A stretch of 64,000 nucleotides of DNA from Mycobacterium paraseoulense (GCF_010731655.1 NZ_AP022619.1:3100001-3164000), one strand, 5' to 3'; positions 33,634-42,904 are shown, counted from the stretch's first letter. The notes: generated by a model not told the origin, from the letters alone. Numbers and translations: made by a program.

Positions 33634-34929
33634 TCAGACCTTGTGCGACTTCTGCTCTTCCATCTTGTTCAGGAAGGCCTCCAAGCCGATGCCGCCGTGG
33701 CCGGCCATGACCTCGTCGTAGTCGTACTGTGGCGGGTTGCCGCCGTTGGGGCGCCACCCGGCATCCGCGGTGCAGGATTTGAAGCCGTCCTCGGGGAACG
33801 CATACCAGCGCCGCGTGTTGAGTTCGACGATCTTGGCGGCCTCCTCGTCGGGCACGTCGGCGAGCATCTCCTCGGCGCGCGCGCGGCTCTTGGGCCAGAA
33901 GGAGTCCGAGTGCGGATAGTCGCATTCCCAGGTGATGTTGTCGATCCCAATCTGGTGGCGCATCGACATGCCGACTTCGTCCTCGATGAAGCATCCGGAG
34001 ATGTTGCGCCGGAACAATTCCGACGGCGCCACCGTGGGATGGATGTTCTGGTAGAACTTGTGCTTGCGCCAGACGTAGTCCGCGCGCTCGACGAGGTACG
34101 GCATCCAGCCGACGCCGCCTTCGGAGAACGCGACTTTGAGGTTCGGGTGCTTGTGAAACACCGGCGAGAAGATGAGCTCGGTCGCCGCGGCCATGGACGT
34201 TGTGCCCATCAAGGTGATCATCACCGCGAAGGGCGCCTCCGGTGCGGTCTGGGGCGGGAATCCGCCGCTGCCGAAATGCATCACCGCGGTCAGGTTCGTC
34301 TCTTCGAGCGCCGACCACACCGGCTCCCAGTATGCGGTGTGGTAGCTGGGCAGCTTCAAGTTGGTCGGGTTATCCGGCAGCCCGATCGCGCGCGCGCCCT
34401 TGGCCGCCACCCGCTCGATCTCGGCAACGATCAGGGCCGCGTCCCACAGCGGCGTGATCGCCATCGGGATGAAGCGGGCGGGGTCGGTGGCGCACCATTC
34501 GTCGAGTGAGAAGTCGTTCCACGCCTGGACGGACAACTGCGCGAGTTCCTTGTCCTCGCCCTCCAGGAAAACGGTGCCACAGAAGCGCGGGAAGGACGGA
34601 AAGCACAGCATGGCGTGCACGCCGTCGATGTCCATGTCCGCCAGTCGGGCTTTCGGGTCGTAGCACCCGGGGATCATGTCGGCGTAGCGGATTGGGTCGA
34701 CACCGAACTCCTCCGGCGACTTTCCGGCGACGGCATTCAGCCCGATGTTCGGATAGGCCCTGCCCTCGTAGACCCACTGCTGCACCGGCGGAGCCCCGTC
34801 GCGCGGGAAATCGACGATGCGGGGACCGGCGTCGAGGAATTTCTTCGGCAGTCGGTCCGCCCAGACCTGCGGTGGCTCGATCAGGTGATCATCGACGGAC
34901 AGGAGCTTCATCGAAGGTTGCAGCGGCAT
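33634..34929 (-). CDS. Amidohydrolase-2 family protein (ACMSD-like TIM barrel)
   Basis: 431 residues from ATG 34929; an in-frame ATG 18 bases further into the gene is possible. The metal motif SVDDHLIEPP is near the N-terminus, the HFGSGG strand lies in the middle, and CDYPHSDSFWP with the late metal-site Asp is at ~330. The family includes metal-dependent decarboxylases and hydrolases. It is a monocistronic gene, related along its length to the amidohydrolase at 54072-55382. It may decarboxylate or hydrolyse a ring-derived acid. Thirteen bases separate it from the convergent cyclase gene. Confidence 0.87.
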   Translation of the reverse strand: MPLQPSMKLLSVDDHLIEPPQVWADRLPKKFLDAGPRIVDFPRDGAPPVQQWVYEGRAYPNIGLNAVAGKSPEEFGVDPIRYADMIPGCYDPKARLADMDIDGVHAMLCFPSFPRFCGTVFLEGEDKELAQLSVQAWNDFSLDEWCATDPARFIPMAITPLWDAALIVAEIERVAAKGARAIGLPDNPTNLKLPSYHTAYWEPVWSALEETNLTAVMHFGSGGFPPQTAPEAPFAVMITLMGTTSMAAATELIFSPVFHKHPNLKVAFSEGGVGWMPYLVERADYVWRKHKFYQNIHPTVAPSELFRRNISGCFIEDEVGMSMRHQIGIDNITWECDYPHSDSFWPKSRARAEEMLADVPDEEAAKIVELNTRRWYAFPEDGFKSCTADAGWRPNGGNPPQYDYDEVMAGHGGIGLEAFLNKMEEQKSHKV

Positions 34930-34971
34930 TGTGGGAGTCGTCTCTCGAAGTCGTGCGATACGGTACAAGTG

Positions 34972-34992
34972 AACAGATTCTGACTATTTGAC
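34972..34992. promoter_or_regulatory. 21-bp repeat element, site 9 (weak)
   Basis: AACA-N13-TGAC, six of eight bases matching. A second overlapping match begins at 34964. It sits between the divergent amidohydrolase (start 34929) and the small gene at 35047, the expected place. Confidence 0.35.
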
Positions 34993-35046
34993 TATAGCGC
35001 CGATGGTGGCCAGAGCCCAAACGAACAGCGCGCATCAAGGAGGACC

Positions 35047-35265
35047 ATGACAACACCCGATAGCCCACAGTCGCGCATCCCGCACGACGATTGGGCCGAC
35101 CAGGACCTGCTCACCAAAGGTGAGGCGGCCGAACGGCTCGCCGCCGAGATCGCCGAGGTCGCTGCCAAACTCGGCGCGTCGGATGATCAGGACGAGACCC
35201 TGACGCGACGACTCAACGGGCTCCAGGAGGCCTACAAGCACCTGACCCGGGACCCACAGGGCTGA
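35047..35265 (+). CDS. Small conserved-looking acidic protein, unknown function
   Basis: 72 residues with a very good ribosome-binding site (AAGGAGG before ATG). The protein is hydrophilic and probably helical from residue ~23 onward (KGEAAERLAAEIAEVAAKLG), with no cysteine or membrane segment. I do not recognise a family. Codon use looks coding. It stands alone between the divergent amidohydrolase and the convergent acyl-CoA dehydrogenase gene. Confidence 0.75.
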   Translation: MTTPDSPQSRIPHDDWADQDLLTKGEAAERLAAEIAEVAAKLGASDDQDETLTRRLNGLQEAYKHLTRDPQG

Positions 35266-35275
35266 CCCGGCCCAC

Positions 35276-36415
35276 TCAGGCCCGCGGCAAGCCCAGCACC
35301 CGCTGGGCGACGATGTTGCGCTGGACCTGGGCCGTTCCACCGTAGATGCTCGCGGCGCGCGACCACACGTAGATATCCCATTCCAGGCCTTCGGTGAGCA
35401 GCGGGCCGCTGGCCGAAAGGTCCATCATGGCGTGGGCGAAGAACTGGTCGGCACGTGTCATGAGCAACTTGTCCACCGAACCCTCGGGCCCGGGAAGCCG
35501 GCCGTTCTGGCGCTCCGTGAGCGATCTCATGACCTTGATCTGCAGTGCTCGCAGCTCCGCGTAGGCCTGCCCGAGCCGGGCCCGCGCCGACGGCGAGTCT
35601 TCAAGCCAGCCGACGCGAACGTCGTCCTCGAGGCGACGTAGCTGCGTCTTGAGCCGGCCGATCCAGTTGATGTCGCTGGGACCGCGCTCGTAGGCCAGCA
35701 GCTGGTTGGCAATGGACCAGCCCTCCCCGCGCCCGCCGAGCAGGTTGCCCGCGGGTACATCGACGTTGTCGAACGTGATCTCGGTGAACTCGCGGTTGCG
35801 CGCGGCGTTCACGATGGGCCGCACTTCGATGCCGGGCGTCGACATCGGCACCAGCAACACAGAAATGCCGGCGTGCTTCGGTGCGTCCGGCTCGGTGCGG
35901 CACAGCAGGAAGCACCAGTCGGCGACCGCACCGAAGCTCGTCCAGATCTTGCGGCCGTTGACGCGAAACATCTCACGCCCGCCGGCGTCGAGGAAATCGG
36001 CCCGGGTCTTGAGGCCGGCGAGGTCGGATCCGGCCTCGGGTTCGGAGAACCCTTGACACCAGCGCACCCGGCCGGACAACAGCCCGGGCAGCAGCGTGTC
36101 GCGCTGCTCGTCGGTTCCGAACAGGCGTAACGCGTTGCTGAGGTGACCGACGCCCTCGATGGGCGCGGCGCCGGCCCGCCCGAGCTCGTCGTTGAGGATC
36201 GCCTCGTAGACCGGCGCCTTGCCATGCCCCCCATACTCGACGGGAAAGGACAACCCGATGTAGCCGGCTTCGTAAAGCGTTTGGTGCCAGGCGTTTTGCG
36301 CGTCAGCCCGCGCCGCCGGGTCGTCGGGAATCGCGGCGTCGGCAGCGTGGTCGGACAGCCACTGCCTCAGCTCGGCGCGGAACTGCGCTTCGGGTGCGCT
36401 GTCGTTGAAGTCCAT
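35276..36415 (-). CDS. Acyl-CoA dehydrogenase, long GGTxxVQRN type
   Basis: 379 residues from ATG 36415; longer upstream reading is the antisense-like tail of the neighbour. LSFPVEYGGHGKAP, CQGFSEPEAGSDLAGLKTRA and the C-terminal IYGGTAQVQRNIVAQRVLGLPR mark the long FadE subunit. It is encoded two bases after the short subunit at 36418-37461. By analogy with FadE28-FadE29-type enzymes the two probably form an alpha2beta2 flavoprotein. Confidence 0.9.
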   Translation of the reverse strand: MDFNDSAPEAQFRAELRQWLSDHAADAAIPDDPAARADAQNAWHQTLYEAGYIGLSFPVEYGGHGKAPVYEAILNDELGRAGAAPIEGVGHLSNALRLFGTDEQRDTLLPGLLSGRVRWCQGFSEPEAGSDLAGLKTRADFLDAGGREMFRVNGRKIWTSFGAVADWCFLLCRTEPDAPKHAGISVLLVPMSTPGIEVRPIVNAARNREFTEITFDNVDVPAGNLLGGRGEGWSIANQLLAYERGPSDINWIGRLKTQLRRLEDDVRVGWLEDSPSARARLGQAYAELRALQIKVMRSLTERQNGRLPGPEGSVDKLLMTRADQFFAHAMMDLSASGPLLTEGLEWDIYVWSRAASIYGGTAQVQRNIVAQRVLGLPRA

Positions 36416-36417
36416 GG

Positions 36418-37461
36418 CTAAGCGAGTTCCCGGTTCGCCAGCCGCAGCGCGGCGACGGCCTCGTACTGCACCGTCTCGTCGCCGAACAACCGCCGGTCCA
36501 ACAGAGTCCGGCGCAGCCGCAGGTGCGAAACGTGCTCCCAGGTGATCGCGATGCCACCAAAGACCTGAACCGTGGTCTCCACCACCTCCCGGCCCGCGGC
36601 CGAGGCGTATGCCTTGGCCGTCATCGCCGCCAGCCGCGCCTCGTCGGCCGGCGAGTGGTCGATCGCCCACGCGGCGTGCCAGAGGCAACTCCGGGCGCCT
36701 TCCACCTGCACCAGGGCATCGGCGAGCAGATGACCCACGGCCTGAAACGAGCCGATCTTGACCCCGAATTGAGCCCGCTCGCCCGCATAGCGGACCGCGT
36801 CGTCCAGGGCACCCTGCATGATGCCGACCAGGTCGGCGGCGACGGCGGTCATCGCCAAGGACTCCACCCGCTGCCACCGTTCGTCATCGATGGCCTCGCC
36901 GGTGACCACCGCCGAAGCGACCGAATCTGCTGGCAAAAAACGGAATTCACGGGTCAGGTCCAGTCCGCGCGGGTCGGCGCCGCCCAGTGGTGCGCACACA
37001 AGCCGACGTTGTCCGTCGGTGCGGGCGGTCAGTAGTCCGTGGGTGGCGCCCGCGGCGTCGAATGCCACCCCAGGTCGGTGAGCCGAGCCGAAACCCATCA
37101 GGTCCGGGCTCAGCACGGGCGCCAGCCGGAGGCTCCCTTCCGCGACGAGCTCCAGTTCCTTCTCGGCTCCGGCCGCCTCCAGGAGCTCGGTGGCCAGCAC
37201 CGCCTGGCCCACCACCGGAACGGCGCTGAGGGTCTTGGCGAGTTCTTCGATCACGATGACGGCTTCCACGCCGCTCGCGTCGAGTCCGCACAGGCGCGGC
37301 GAACGCAACGTCGGCACACCGAGATCCACCAGGCGGCGCCACTGGGCGTCGAGCGCCTCGCCGGTCGCGATCTCGTCCGCACTGGTGACACCCACGCTCT
37401 CCCCCAGCTGCGCGGCGGTGTCGCGGAGCAGTTGCTGCTCGTCGGTGAAGGCGATCTCCAT
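36418..37461 (-). CDS. Acyl-CoA dehydrogenase, short TWEH type
   Basis: 347 residues from ATG 37461. It opens EIAFTDEQQLLRDTAAQLGE and carries FGGIAITWEHVSHLRLRR near the C-terminus, the short-subunit signature. The middle flavin-binding segments are poorly conserved, as in the non-flavin half of FadE heterotetramers. It is placed between the P450 (two bases) and the long subunit (two bases), so P450 and dehydrogenase subunits are probably made from one message. Confidence 0.9.
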   Translation of the reverse strand: MEIAFTDEQQLLRDTAAQLGESVGVTSADEIATGEALDAQWRRLVDLGVPTLRSPRLCGLDASGVEAVIVIEELAKTLSAVPVVGQAVLATELLEAAGAEKELELVAEGSLRLAPVLSPDLMGFGSAHRPGVAFDAAGATHGLLTARTDGQRRLVCAPLGGADPRGLDLTREFRFLPADSVASAVVTGEAIDDERWQRVESLAMTAVAADLVGIMQGALDDAVRYAGERAQFGVKIGSFQAVGHLLADALVQVEGARSCLWHAAWAIDHSPADEARLAAMTAKAYASAAGREVVETTVQVFGGIAITWEHVSHLRLRRTLLDRRLFGDETVQYEAVAALRLANRELA

Positions 37462-37463
37462 GG

Positions 37464-38663
37464 TCAGCGCAGGGTCATCTCCACGCTGGTGTATCCGCGC
37501 ACGGTCGCGGTGAGCACGCGTTCCCGCGCCCCGATGGCGTAGTCGGGAAACCTGTCGGCGATGTACTCGAACACCAGCTGCGCCTCGCGGCGAGCCAACC
37601 ATTGCCCGAGACAGATGTGGATTCCCCACCCGAAATACACGTCGGTGCCGCGCGGCCTGCCGATGATGAAGCGGTCGGGATCGTGGTAGCGCCGTTCGTC
37701 GCGGTTGGCGCTGCCCAGGAGCAGCAGCACCCAGTCGCCGGCGTCCATGGTGACGCCGTGCCGCTCGATGGGGCGGGTCAAGGTGCGGGCGACCCAGTGG
37801 CTCGGCGTGTCGTAGCGCAGCGCCTCGTTCACCGCGGCGGGAATGACGCTGCGGTCCTTCACGATGCGCTGCCACTCCTGGGGGTGCTCGGCGAGCGCGA
37901 CGAGGCCGTTGGAGATCAGCTTCTGCGTGGTTTCCGAGCCGGCGGCCGACAGGAGATTGCAGAACATGAGCACCTCGTGCGGGGTCAGGGCGCGCTGGCC
38001 GCCGGCTTCGGGGTCGTCGAAGGTGGCTTGCAGCACGACGCTGATCAGGTCGTCACCCGGGTCGGTGCGGCGCCGTTCGATGAGGTCACCGATGTACTGG
38101 CTGATCAGGCGGTTGGCCTCGATGGCTTTGGCCGGCATCGCGACCTGCCCTTCCTCCCGGGTGAGGAAGGCCTCCCACCAGACGCGCAGCTGCGCACGGT
38201 CGCTGTGCGGCACGCCGAGCAGATCACCGATCACGTCCGTGGGCACCGAGAACGCGAAGGCCTCCATCGCGTCGACGGTGGTGCCCGATCGCAGCCGGCC
38301 CAGGTGCGTGTGGACCACCGCCCGCAGGGCAGACTCCATGGCGGCGACCGCTTTTGGCGTGAAGAACCCTTTGAGGACCCCGCGAATGCGGTCGTGGCGA
38401 GGCGGGTCCATCGAGATCACCGAGTACTTGCGTCCGTCGTTGTCCGGGTTCTCCGGTGCCGGACCGCGCTTGGATGAGAACGTCTCCCAATCCCGCAGAG
38501 CCTGCGACACGTCGTCGAACCTGGACAGGACCCACCAGCGGTTTTCGGGGTCCCGGTAGACCGGCGCCTCGTCGCGCAATCTCCGGTACACCGGGTATGG
38601 ATCGTCGAAGATCGCCTTGGAGAACGGCGAATACATCAACTCGCTGGTCGCTGGCACAGCCAT
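37464..38663 (-). CDS. Cytochrome P450
   Basis: 399 residues. The I-helix motif is AAGSETT, ExxR is NEALR, and the heme loop FGWGIHICLG has C351. Short N-terminus, no anchor, typical bacterial soluble P450. It is the first gene of a unit with an acyl-CoA dehydrogenase pair, which suggests hydroxylation of a side chain or ring before beta-oxidation. A weak repeat element (site 10) lies upstream. No ferredoxin is adjacent; the only one in the window is at 60359. Confidence 0.92.
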   Translation of the reverse strand: MAVPATSELMYSPFSKAIFDDPYPVYRRLRDEAPVYRDPENRWWVLSRFDDVSQALRDWETFSSKRGPAPENPDNDGRKYSVISMDPPRHDRIRGVLKGFFTPKAVAAMESALRAVVHTHLGRLRSGTTVDAMEAFAFSVPTDVIGDLLGVPHSDRAQLRVWWEAFLTREEGQVAMPAKAIEANRLISQYIGDLIERRRTDPGDDLISVVLQATFDDPEAGGQRALTPHEVLMFCNLLSAAGSETTQKLISNGLVALAEHPQEWQRIVKDRSVIPAAVNEALRYDTPSHWVARTLTRPIERHGVTMDAGDWVLLLLGSANRDERRYHDPDRFIIGRPRGTDVYFGWGIHICLGQWLARREAQLVFEYIADRFPDYAIGARERVLTATVRGYTSVEMTLR

Positions 38664-38681
38664 GACTCTATCACCGCAATG

Positions 38682-38702
38682 AACAATCGGACGTTGAGTG
38701 AC
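38682..38702. promoter_or_regulatory. 21-bp repeat element, site 10 (weak)
   Basis: AACA-N13-TGAC, six of eight bases matching. It lies in the 46-base gap between the VOC gene and the P450 starting at 38663, where an internal promoter would be needed. Confidence 0.35.
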
Positions 38703-38709
38703 TAACTGC

Positions 38710-39159
38710 TCAGTTGCTCGGCGGCGTGCGTTCGATCAATTCGATCCAGTTGCCGTCGGGGTCAGTCGCCATCAGTCCCCGGTTGCCGCCGTCGAATGTG
38801 ACCGTTCGTTCCGGTCGGGCTTGGCCACCCAGGCGCTCGATACGCGCGACGAACGCGTCCGCGTCGTCGACACGGAACGACAGGTGCGTGAAGCCCACCT
38901 CGTTCATCCGGCGGGGCCTGCGCTTCTCGCGCACGCCCGGTACCGGGTAGCCGAGCAACTCGAGGCGAAATCCGTCGCGTTGCAGGTAGACGAGGTCGAG
39001 CACCAGCCCGGGCACGCCCAGCAGCCGTGCCGTCTCGGGCCCGCCGACCCTCAGGCGGCCGCTTTCGTCAAATCCCATTGCCGTGCAATAGAATCGGACG
39101 GACCTTTCGAGATCGCTGACGCACAGCCCGATATGGGTGAGGCGGTCACCGGAGCTCAT
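38710..39159 (-). CDS. VOC/glyoxalase-fold metalloenzyme
   Basis: 149 residues from ATG 39159, which overlaps the CoA-transferase stop (ATGA). Two beta-alpha-beta3 modules start LTHIGLCVSDLERSVRFY and FTHLSFRVDDADAFV. Probable metal ligands are the His of each LTH/FTH strand and the Glu in LELLG and WIELIE. The family includes glyoxalase I, methylmalonyl-CoA epimerase and extradiol dioxygenases. The size fits an epimerase or glyoxalase more than a dioxygenase. It follows two CoA-transferase genes. Confidence 0.85.
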   Translation of the reverse strand: MSSGDRLTHIGLCVSDLERSVRFYCTAMGFDESGRLRVGGPETARLLGVPGLVLDLVYLQRDGFRLELLGYPVPGVREKRRPRRMNEVGFTHLSFRVDDADAFVARIERLGGQARPERTVTFDGGNRGLMATDPDGNWIELIERTPPSN

Positions 39160-40358
39160 GCGGTGTCGTCGGCGAGTTCGTCGAGCAGCGCGTTGTGTTC
39201 TCCGAGCAAGGGTGGCCGTACGGGCCCGCCCGCAAGATTGGCGCTGAAAAGGTATGGCGTGCCGGGATAGCGGAAGCTCTCCCCCAGTTCCGGGTGGTGG
39301 ACCGGCACGTGAAACCCGCGGGCGGCGATGTGTTCGTCCTCGAAGGCCTCGTCGGGTGACAGCACCGCTCCGGCGGGGAATCCGCGTCGCTGGCTTTCCA
39401 GGAAGTACTCGTTGGCCGGCATCCGGGCAGCGATCAAGGTGATCGCGTCGCGGGCCGCCATCAGGATCGCGGTGGTCTCGTCGTCGGCGCCGATCATCGC
39501 GATGTCGACCGGCTCGTCGCGAGAGGCGGCCATTTCCAGGAACACCGCCTCGGGAAGCTCGTCGGTCAGGCCGAGGTCCGCGAGCCAGGTCAGCAGGTTC
39601 GCGAATTCGGTCGGCTTGCGGGGTAGCACGCCGGTGGTGGCGTAGGCGCCGTCCGCGCACCGGACCTGCGTCGGTTGGCTCCGCGTGAAGTACGCGTGAC
39701 GGCCGGTCTGGCGGACGCACGTCTCGTTGTTGACCAGCCAGTGGTACGTCGTCTGCTCGGAACTGACGTTGCAGGCCGCATTGACGCTGACGTCGACGAG
39801 CTGACCCTGGCCGGTCTGGTCCCGGTGCGCAAGGGCCACCAGCGCTCCGATCGCGCAATACAGGCCGGCGATGTTGGCCGACTGCTCGCCGGCGCCGCGA
39901 ACCGGCGGCAGGGAGTGGTCGTCGTAGCCGCAGTTCCAGACCGGACCCCCGCCGGCGAGCAAGGTGAGGTCGGTGACGGGTTGGTCGGCCCGCATGCTGT
40001 CGAGGCCGAATGGGGTGACCGCCACCCAGATCAGGGACGGGTGCCGGGCATCGCCGACGGGGCCCGACCCGGAGATCACGACGTCGGCGCTAGCGATCAG
40101 GCGCCCCAGTGCGTTGACACCCTCCGCGGTGTCGAGATCGACGGTCACCGATCTCTTGCCCACGTTGCCGCTCCACCACCGCAGGCTGGTATCCGGGCCG
40201 ATGTTGTCGTGCGCGAACGGCGGTCGCAACCGATGTGAGGATCCCGCGGGCGGTTCGACCACGACGACCTCCGCGCCGAGTTCGGCGAGCAACCTTCCCC
40301 CGATGGGGGTGAACTGGCCGCTGATCTCGACGACGCGAATCCCGCTCAGCGCGTTCAG
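39156..40358 (-). CDS. Family III CoA-transferase-like, degenerate partner
   Basis: The family N-terminus (LSGIRVVEISGQFTPIGG) is clearly encoded upstream of the first ATG, GTG or TTG in frame (TTG 40292). I therefore extend to CTG 40358, whose bases overlap the previous gene's stop (CTGA), giving 400 residues; CTG 40349 or ATT further up are alternatives. The family fold is evident to the end. At the position of the catalytic Asp of formyl-CoA transferase (Asp169) this protein has Ala/Ser (segment EQSANIAGLY). It may be a non-catalytic half of a heterodimer with the overlapping gene at 40355-41593. Confidence 0.8.
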   Translation of the reverse strand: MNALSGIRVVEISGQFTPIGGRLLAELGAEVVVVEPPAGSSHRLRPPFAHDNIGPDTSLRWWSGNVGKRSVTVDLDTAEGVNALGRLIASADVVISGSGPVGDARHPSLIWVAVTPFGLDSMRADQPVTDLTLLAGGGPVWNCGYDDHSLPPVRGAGEQSANIAGLYCAIGALVALAHRDQTGQGQLVDVSVNAACNVSSEQTTYHWLVNNETCVRQTGRHAYFTRSQPTQVRCADGAYATTGVLPRKPTEFANLLTWLADLGLTDELPEAVFLEMAASRDEPVDIAMIGADDETTAILMAARDAITLIAARMPANEYFLESQRRGFPAGAVLSPDEAFEDEHIAARGFHVPVHHPELGESFRYPGTPYLFSANLAGGPVRPPLLGEHNALLDELADDTA

Positions 40359-41593
40359 ATCACACCCCGTTTCGTCAATTCGTCCAGCTCCTGATCACTG
40401 CGCCCGAGCAGCCCGCCCAGCACGTGCCGGTTGTGTTCGCCCAGACACGGCGCGGCCCGCGAAATGCTCCACGGCGAGGCCGACATTCGCAGGGGAAGCC
40501 CTTCGACGCGCACCGTCCCGATCTCGGGGTGCGTCACGGTCGGAAAGAGTCCCCACTCGGCGAGGTCCGGGTCTTCGTCGATCCGTTCCCGGGGCGACTT
40601 CACGACACTCGCCGGCACGCCGGCCGCACTGAGTTCGGCTGCCAGCGAGGAGGCTTCGCGGGTCCGGGTGCAGGCGCTGACGAGCGCGTCGAGTGCGTCG
40701 GCGCCGAGCAACCGCTGCTCCAGGGTGGCGAATCGGTCGTCCGTCAATCGCGGTTCGTCGACGACTTTGGACAGCAGGGCGACGTCCCGGTCGTCGCGGC
40801 AGGCGATGGCGATCCACCGGTCCTCGCCCCGGCACGGGTAGATCCCATGCGGGGCCATCTCACCGAAGTCGGCGTGGTTACCGTCCGGGAACCCCGGCCG
40901 GCGCGCGGGCCGCTCGTTGACCGTCCAGTCCAGCACCTCGGTGGGCAGCATCGCGATGCCCGCAGGCACCGTGGCCAAGTCGATGTGTTGTCCCTCGCCG
41001 GTGCGTTCGCGCTGATGCAGGGCCGCCAGGATCGAGACCGTCATGTAGTAGGCGGCGACGTGGTCCATGTACGAGTAGCCCCATCCCGCGGGCTCCCGGT
41101 CGGGCAACCCGGCGGTGAAGGTGAGCCCGCTCAGCGCCTGAACGATGGGACCCCAGGTCTTGAAATCGCGGTAGGGGCCGCTATGTCCGAAGCCGCAGTT
41201 GGAGACGTAGATGATGTCCGGCTTGATCCGGCGCAGCTCGTCGTAGCCGAAACCCATCCTGTCCAGCACGCCGGCGGCGAAATTCTCGCAGACGATGTCG
41301 GAGACGGCGATCAGCTCACGCAACAGCTGCTTGCCTGCCTCTTGACGCAGGTTGATGGTCACCCCGAGCTTGCCCACGTTGTGGTTGTTGAAGCCGGCAC
41401 CCAGATTCACGCCGCGGCGCTCGTCGACGAATGGGCCGACGCCGCGCAGCGCGTCCCACATCCCGCGCGTTGCGGGGTCTTCGACTCGGATGACCTCGGC
41501 ACCGAAGGCGGCCAGGATCTTCGTCGCCCCGGCGCCGGCCAGTTGACCGCCGAGGTCGCATACCCGAAGGTGGGACAACCCGACGCTCACCAT
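40355..41593 (-). CDS. Family III CoA-transferase (CaiB/BaiF)
   Basis: 412 residues from ATG 41593 (GTG 41590 is a leaderless alternative). LRVCDLGGQLAGAGATKILAAFGAEVIRVEDP is the family N-terminus. D177 in GYSYMDHV aligns with the catalytic Asp of formyl-CoA transferase. It would move CoA from one acyl group to an acid. Its stop overlaps the start of a second, apparently inactive family member. A perfect repeat element (site 11) ends only three bases before the ATG, so the promoter and start are embedded in the operator. Confidence 0.88.
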   Translation of the reverse strand: MVSVGLSHLRVCDLGGQLAGAGATKILAAFGAEVIRVEDPATRGMWDALRGVGPFVDERRGVNLGAGFNNHNVGKLGVTINLRQEAGKQLLRELIAVSDIVCENFAAGVLDRMGFGYDELRRIKPDIIYVSNCGFGHSGPYRDFKTWGPIVQALSGLTFTAGLPDREPAGWGYSYMDHVAAYYMTVSILAALHQRERTGEGQHIDLATVPAGIAMLPTEVLDWTVNERPARRPGFPDGNHADFGEMAPHGIYPCRGEDRWIAIACRDDRDVALLSKVVDEPRLTDDRFATLEQRLLGADALDALVSACTRTREASSLAAELSAAGVPASVVKSPRERIDEDPDLAEWGLFPTVTHPEIGTVRVEGLPLRMSASPWSISRAAPCLGEHNRHVLGGLLGRSDQELDELTKRGVI

Positions 41594-41595
41594 GC

Positions 41596-41616
41596 AACAA
41601 TAAAACAGATTTTGTT
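41596..41616. promoter_or_regulatory. 21-bp repeat element, site 11 (perfect)
   Basis: AACA-N13-TGTT, eight of eight. It ends three bases from the CoA-transferase ATG at 41593. On the minus strand TTGGCA-N18-TATTGT spans it, so transcription would begin at or inside the start region and the message may be leaderless. Confidence 0.6.
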
Positions 41617-41670
41617 CTTCTGCCAACGCCGCGCCGCAGCCCGGCCCGGCGGGACCGCTACTCGCAGATT

Positions 41671-41691
41671 AACAGTTGATGTTCTATTGTT
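41671..41691. promoter_or_regulatory. 21-bp repeat element, site 12 (perfect)
   Basis: AACA-N13-TGTT, eight of eight, ending seven bases before the P450 start at 41699. With site 11 it gives this 105-base divergent gap one element for each direction. A TATTGT hexamer at 41685-41690 could be the -10. Confidence 0.6.
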
Positions 41692-41698
41692 CAGTCTT

Positions 41699-42904
41699 AT
41701 GGTGACGATCACAGCGGCCCGCTTCGACGAGCCGGCGTTCTACCTCGGCGACCCGAACGCCACATTCGCGCAGTTGCGCGAACACGATCCCGTGCATTGG
41801 TACGAGGAGGGCCAGTTCTGGGTCATCACCAAGTACGAAGACATCAAGGGTGTCTCGGCTCGACCCGAGAAGTTCAAGTCGGAGCGCATTGGGATCATGA
41901 TGGATCTGATCGCGCACCGGGAGGGCCGCGACCCCCAGGGATATGGCAACCGCGGCATCATGTTCATGGATCCGCCGGTGCACCGAGTGCACCGCAAGGC
42001 TGTCGGCGTGCGGTTCACACCGGCCGCGGTCGCCAAGATGGAGGCCCGGGTGCGCCAGGTCGTCAACGATGTGCTCGACGACCTGCCGAACGGTGAATTC
42101 GACTGGATTCAACGGGTCGCCGAGCCCATCCCCGTGTATGTGTTCGCCTACCTGCTGGGAGTACCCGAAGAAGACTGGCCCAAGGTCGCGGGCTGGGCGA
42201 CCACGATCGCCAACGTCGGTGGTGGAGCCGCGAGCGACGAGGACTACGCGTTCATCTTCGAACACATCGGGCCCTATCTGATGAGCCTCGTCGCCGAACG
42301 CAAGGAGCATCCTCAGGACGATCTGCTCACGATGCTCTCCCAGGTGACCGTTGACGGGGAGCCCTTCGACGACATGCAGGTGATGATCTACGCGCTCACC
42401 TTGCTCGCCGCCGGCAGTGAGACGACGCAGAGCCTGATCGCGGGAATCGCCGATTGCCTCGACACACATCCCGACCAATCGGCGGTGTTGTTCGCCGATC
42501 CGGGTCTCAGCGGCAACGCCGTCGAGGAGGTGCTGCGTTACTGGACGCCGGTGATGAGCATGGCCCGGCAGGCGGCCCGCGACGTTCGTCTGCGCGGTGC
42601 GGATGTCAAGGAAGGCGACGGGGTGCTGCTCGCCTATGCGTCCGCGAACCGCGATCAGGAGCACTGGGGCCCGACCGCCGAACAGTTCGACATCCACCGC
42701 CAGGACGCCGCCAATCACCTCGGCTTCGGGGTCGGCGAGCACTTCTGCATGGGCGCCGCCCTGGCTCGACGCGAAGCTCGTCTGCTGCTGGAGGAAGTGG
42801 CGCGGCGCGCCAAGGGGATTCACGTGGTCGGCGACCGAGTGCCCCGCGTGTCGACGCTGGTGCACACGCACGACCACCTGCCTGTTGTGCTCGACTACCG
42901 CTGA
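41699..42904 (+). CDS. Cytochrome P450
   Basis: 401 residues from ATG 41699 (GTG 41702 possible). There is no ribosome-binding site and a TATTGT hexamer ends eight bases before the ATG, so a leaderless message is likely. The I-helix motif is AAGSETT, ExxR is EEVLR, and the heme loop FGVGEHFCMG has C350. The in-frame open region upstream of 41699 is antisense to the CoA-transferases and not part of the gene. It heads an operon with CoA-transferase, mycofactocin SDR and phosphotransferase-like genes. Confidence 0.92.
   Translation: MVTITAARFDEPAFYLGDPNATFAQLREHDPVHWYEEGQFWVITKYEDIKGVSARPEKFKSERIGIMMDLIAHREGRDPQGYGNRGIMFMDPPVHRVHRKAVGVRFTPAAVAKMEARVRQVVNDVLDDLPNGEFDWIQRVAEPIPVYVFAYLLGVPEEDWPKVAGWATTIANVGGGAASDEDYAFIFEHIGPYLMSLVAERKEHPQDDLLTMLSQVTVDGEPFDDMQVMIYALTLLAAGSETTQSLIAGIADCLDTHPDQSAVLFADPGLSGNAVEEVLRYWTPVMSMARQAARDVRLRGADVKEGDGVLLAYASANRDQEHWGPTAEQFDIHRQDAANHLGFGVGEHFCMGAALARREARLLLEEVARRAKGIHVVGDRVPRVSTLVHTHDHLPVVLDYR

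Noticed and set aside
40424..41698. A 425-codon upstream extension of the P450 that starts at 41699
   Set aside because: The extension is antisense to two CoA-transferases and crosses two perfect repeat elements. The P450 family begins at 41699.
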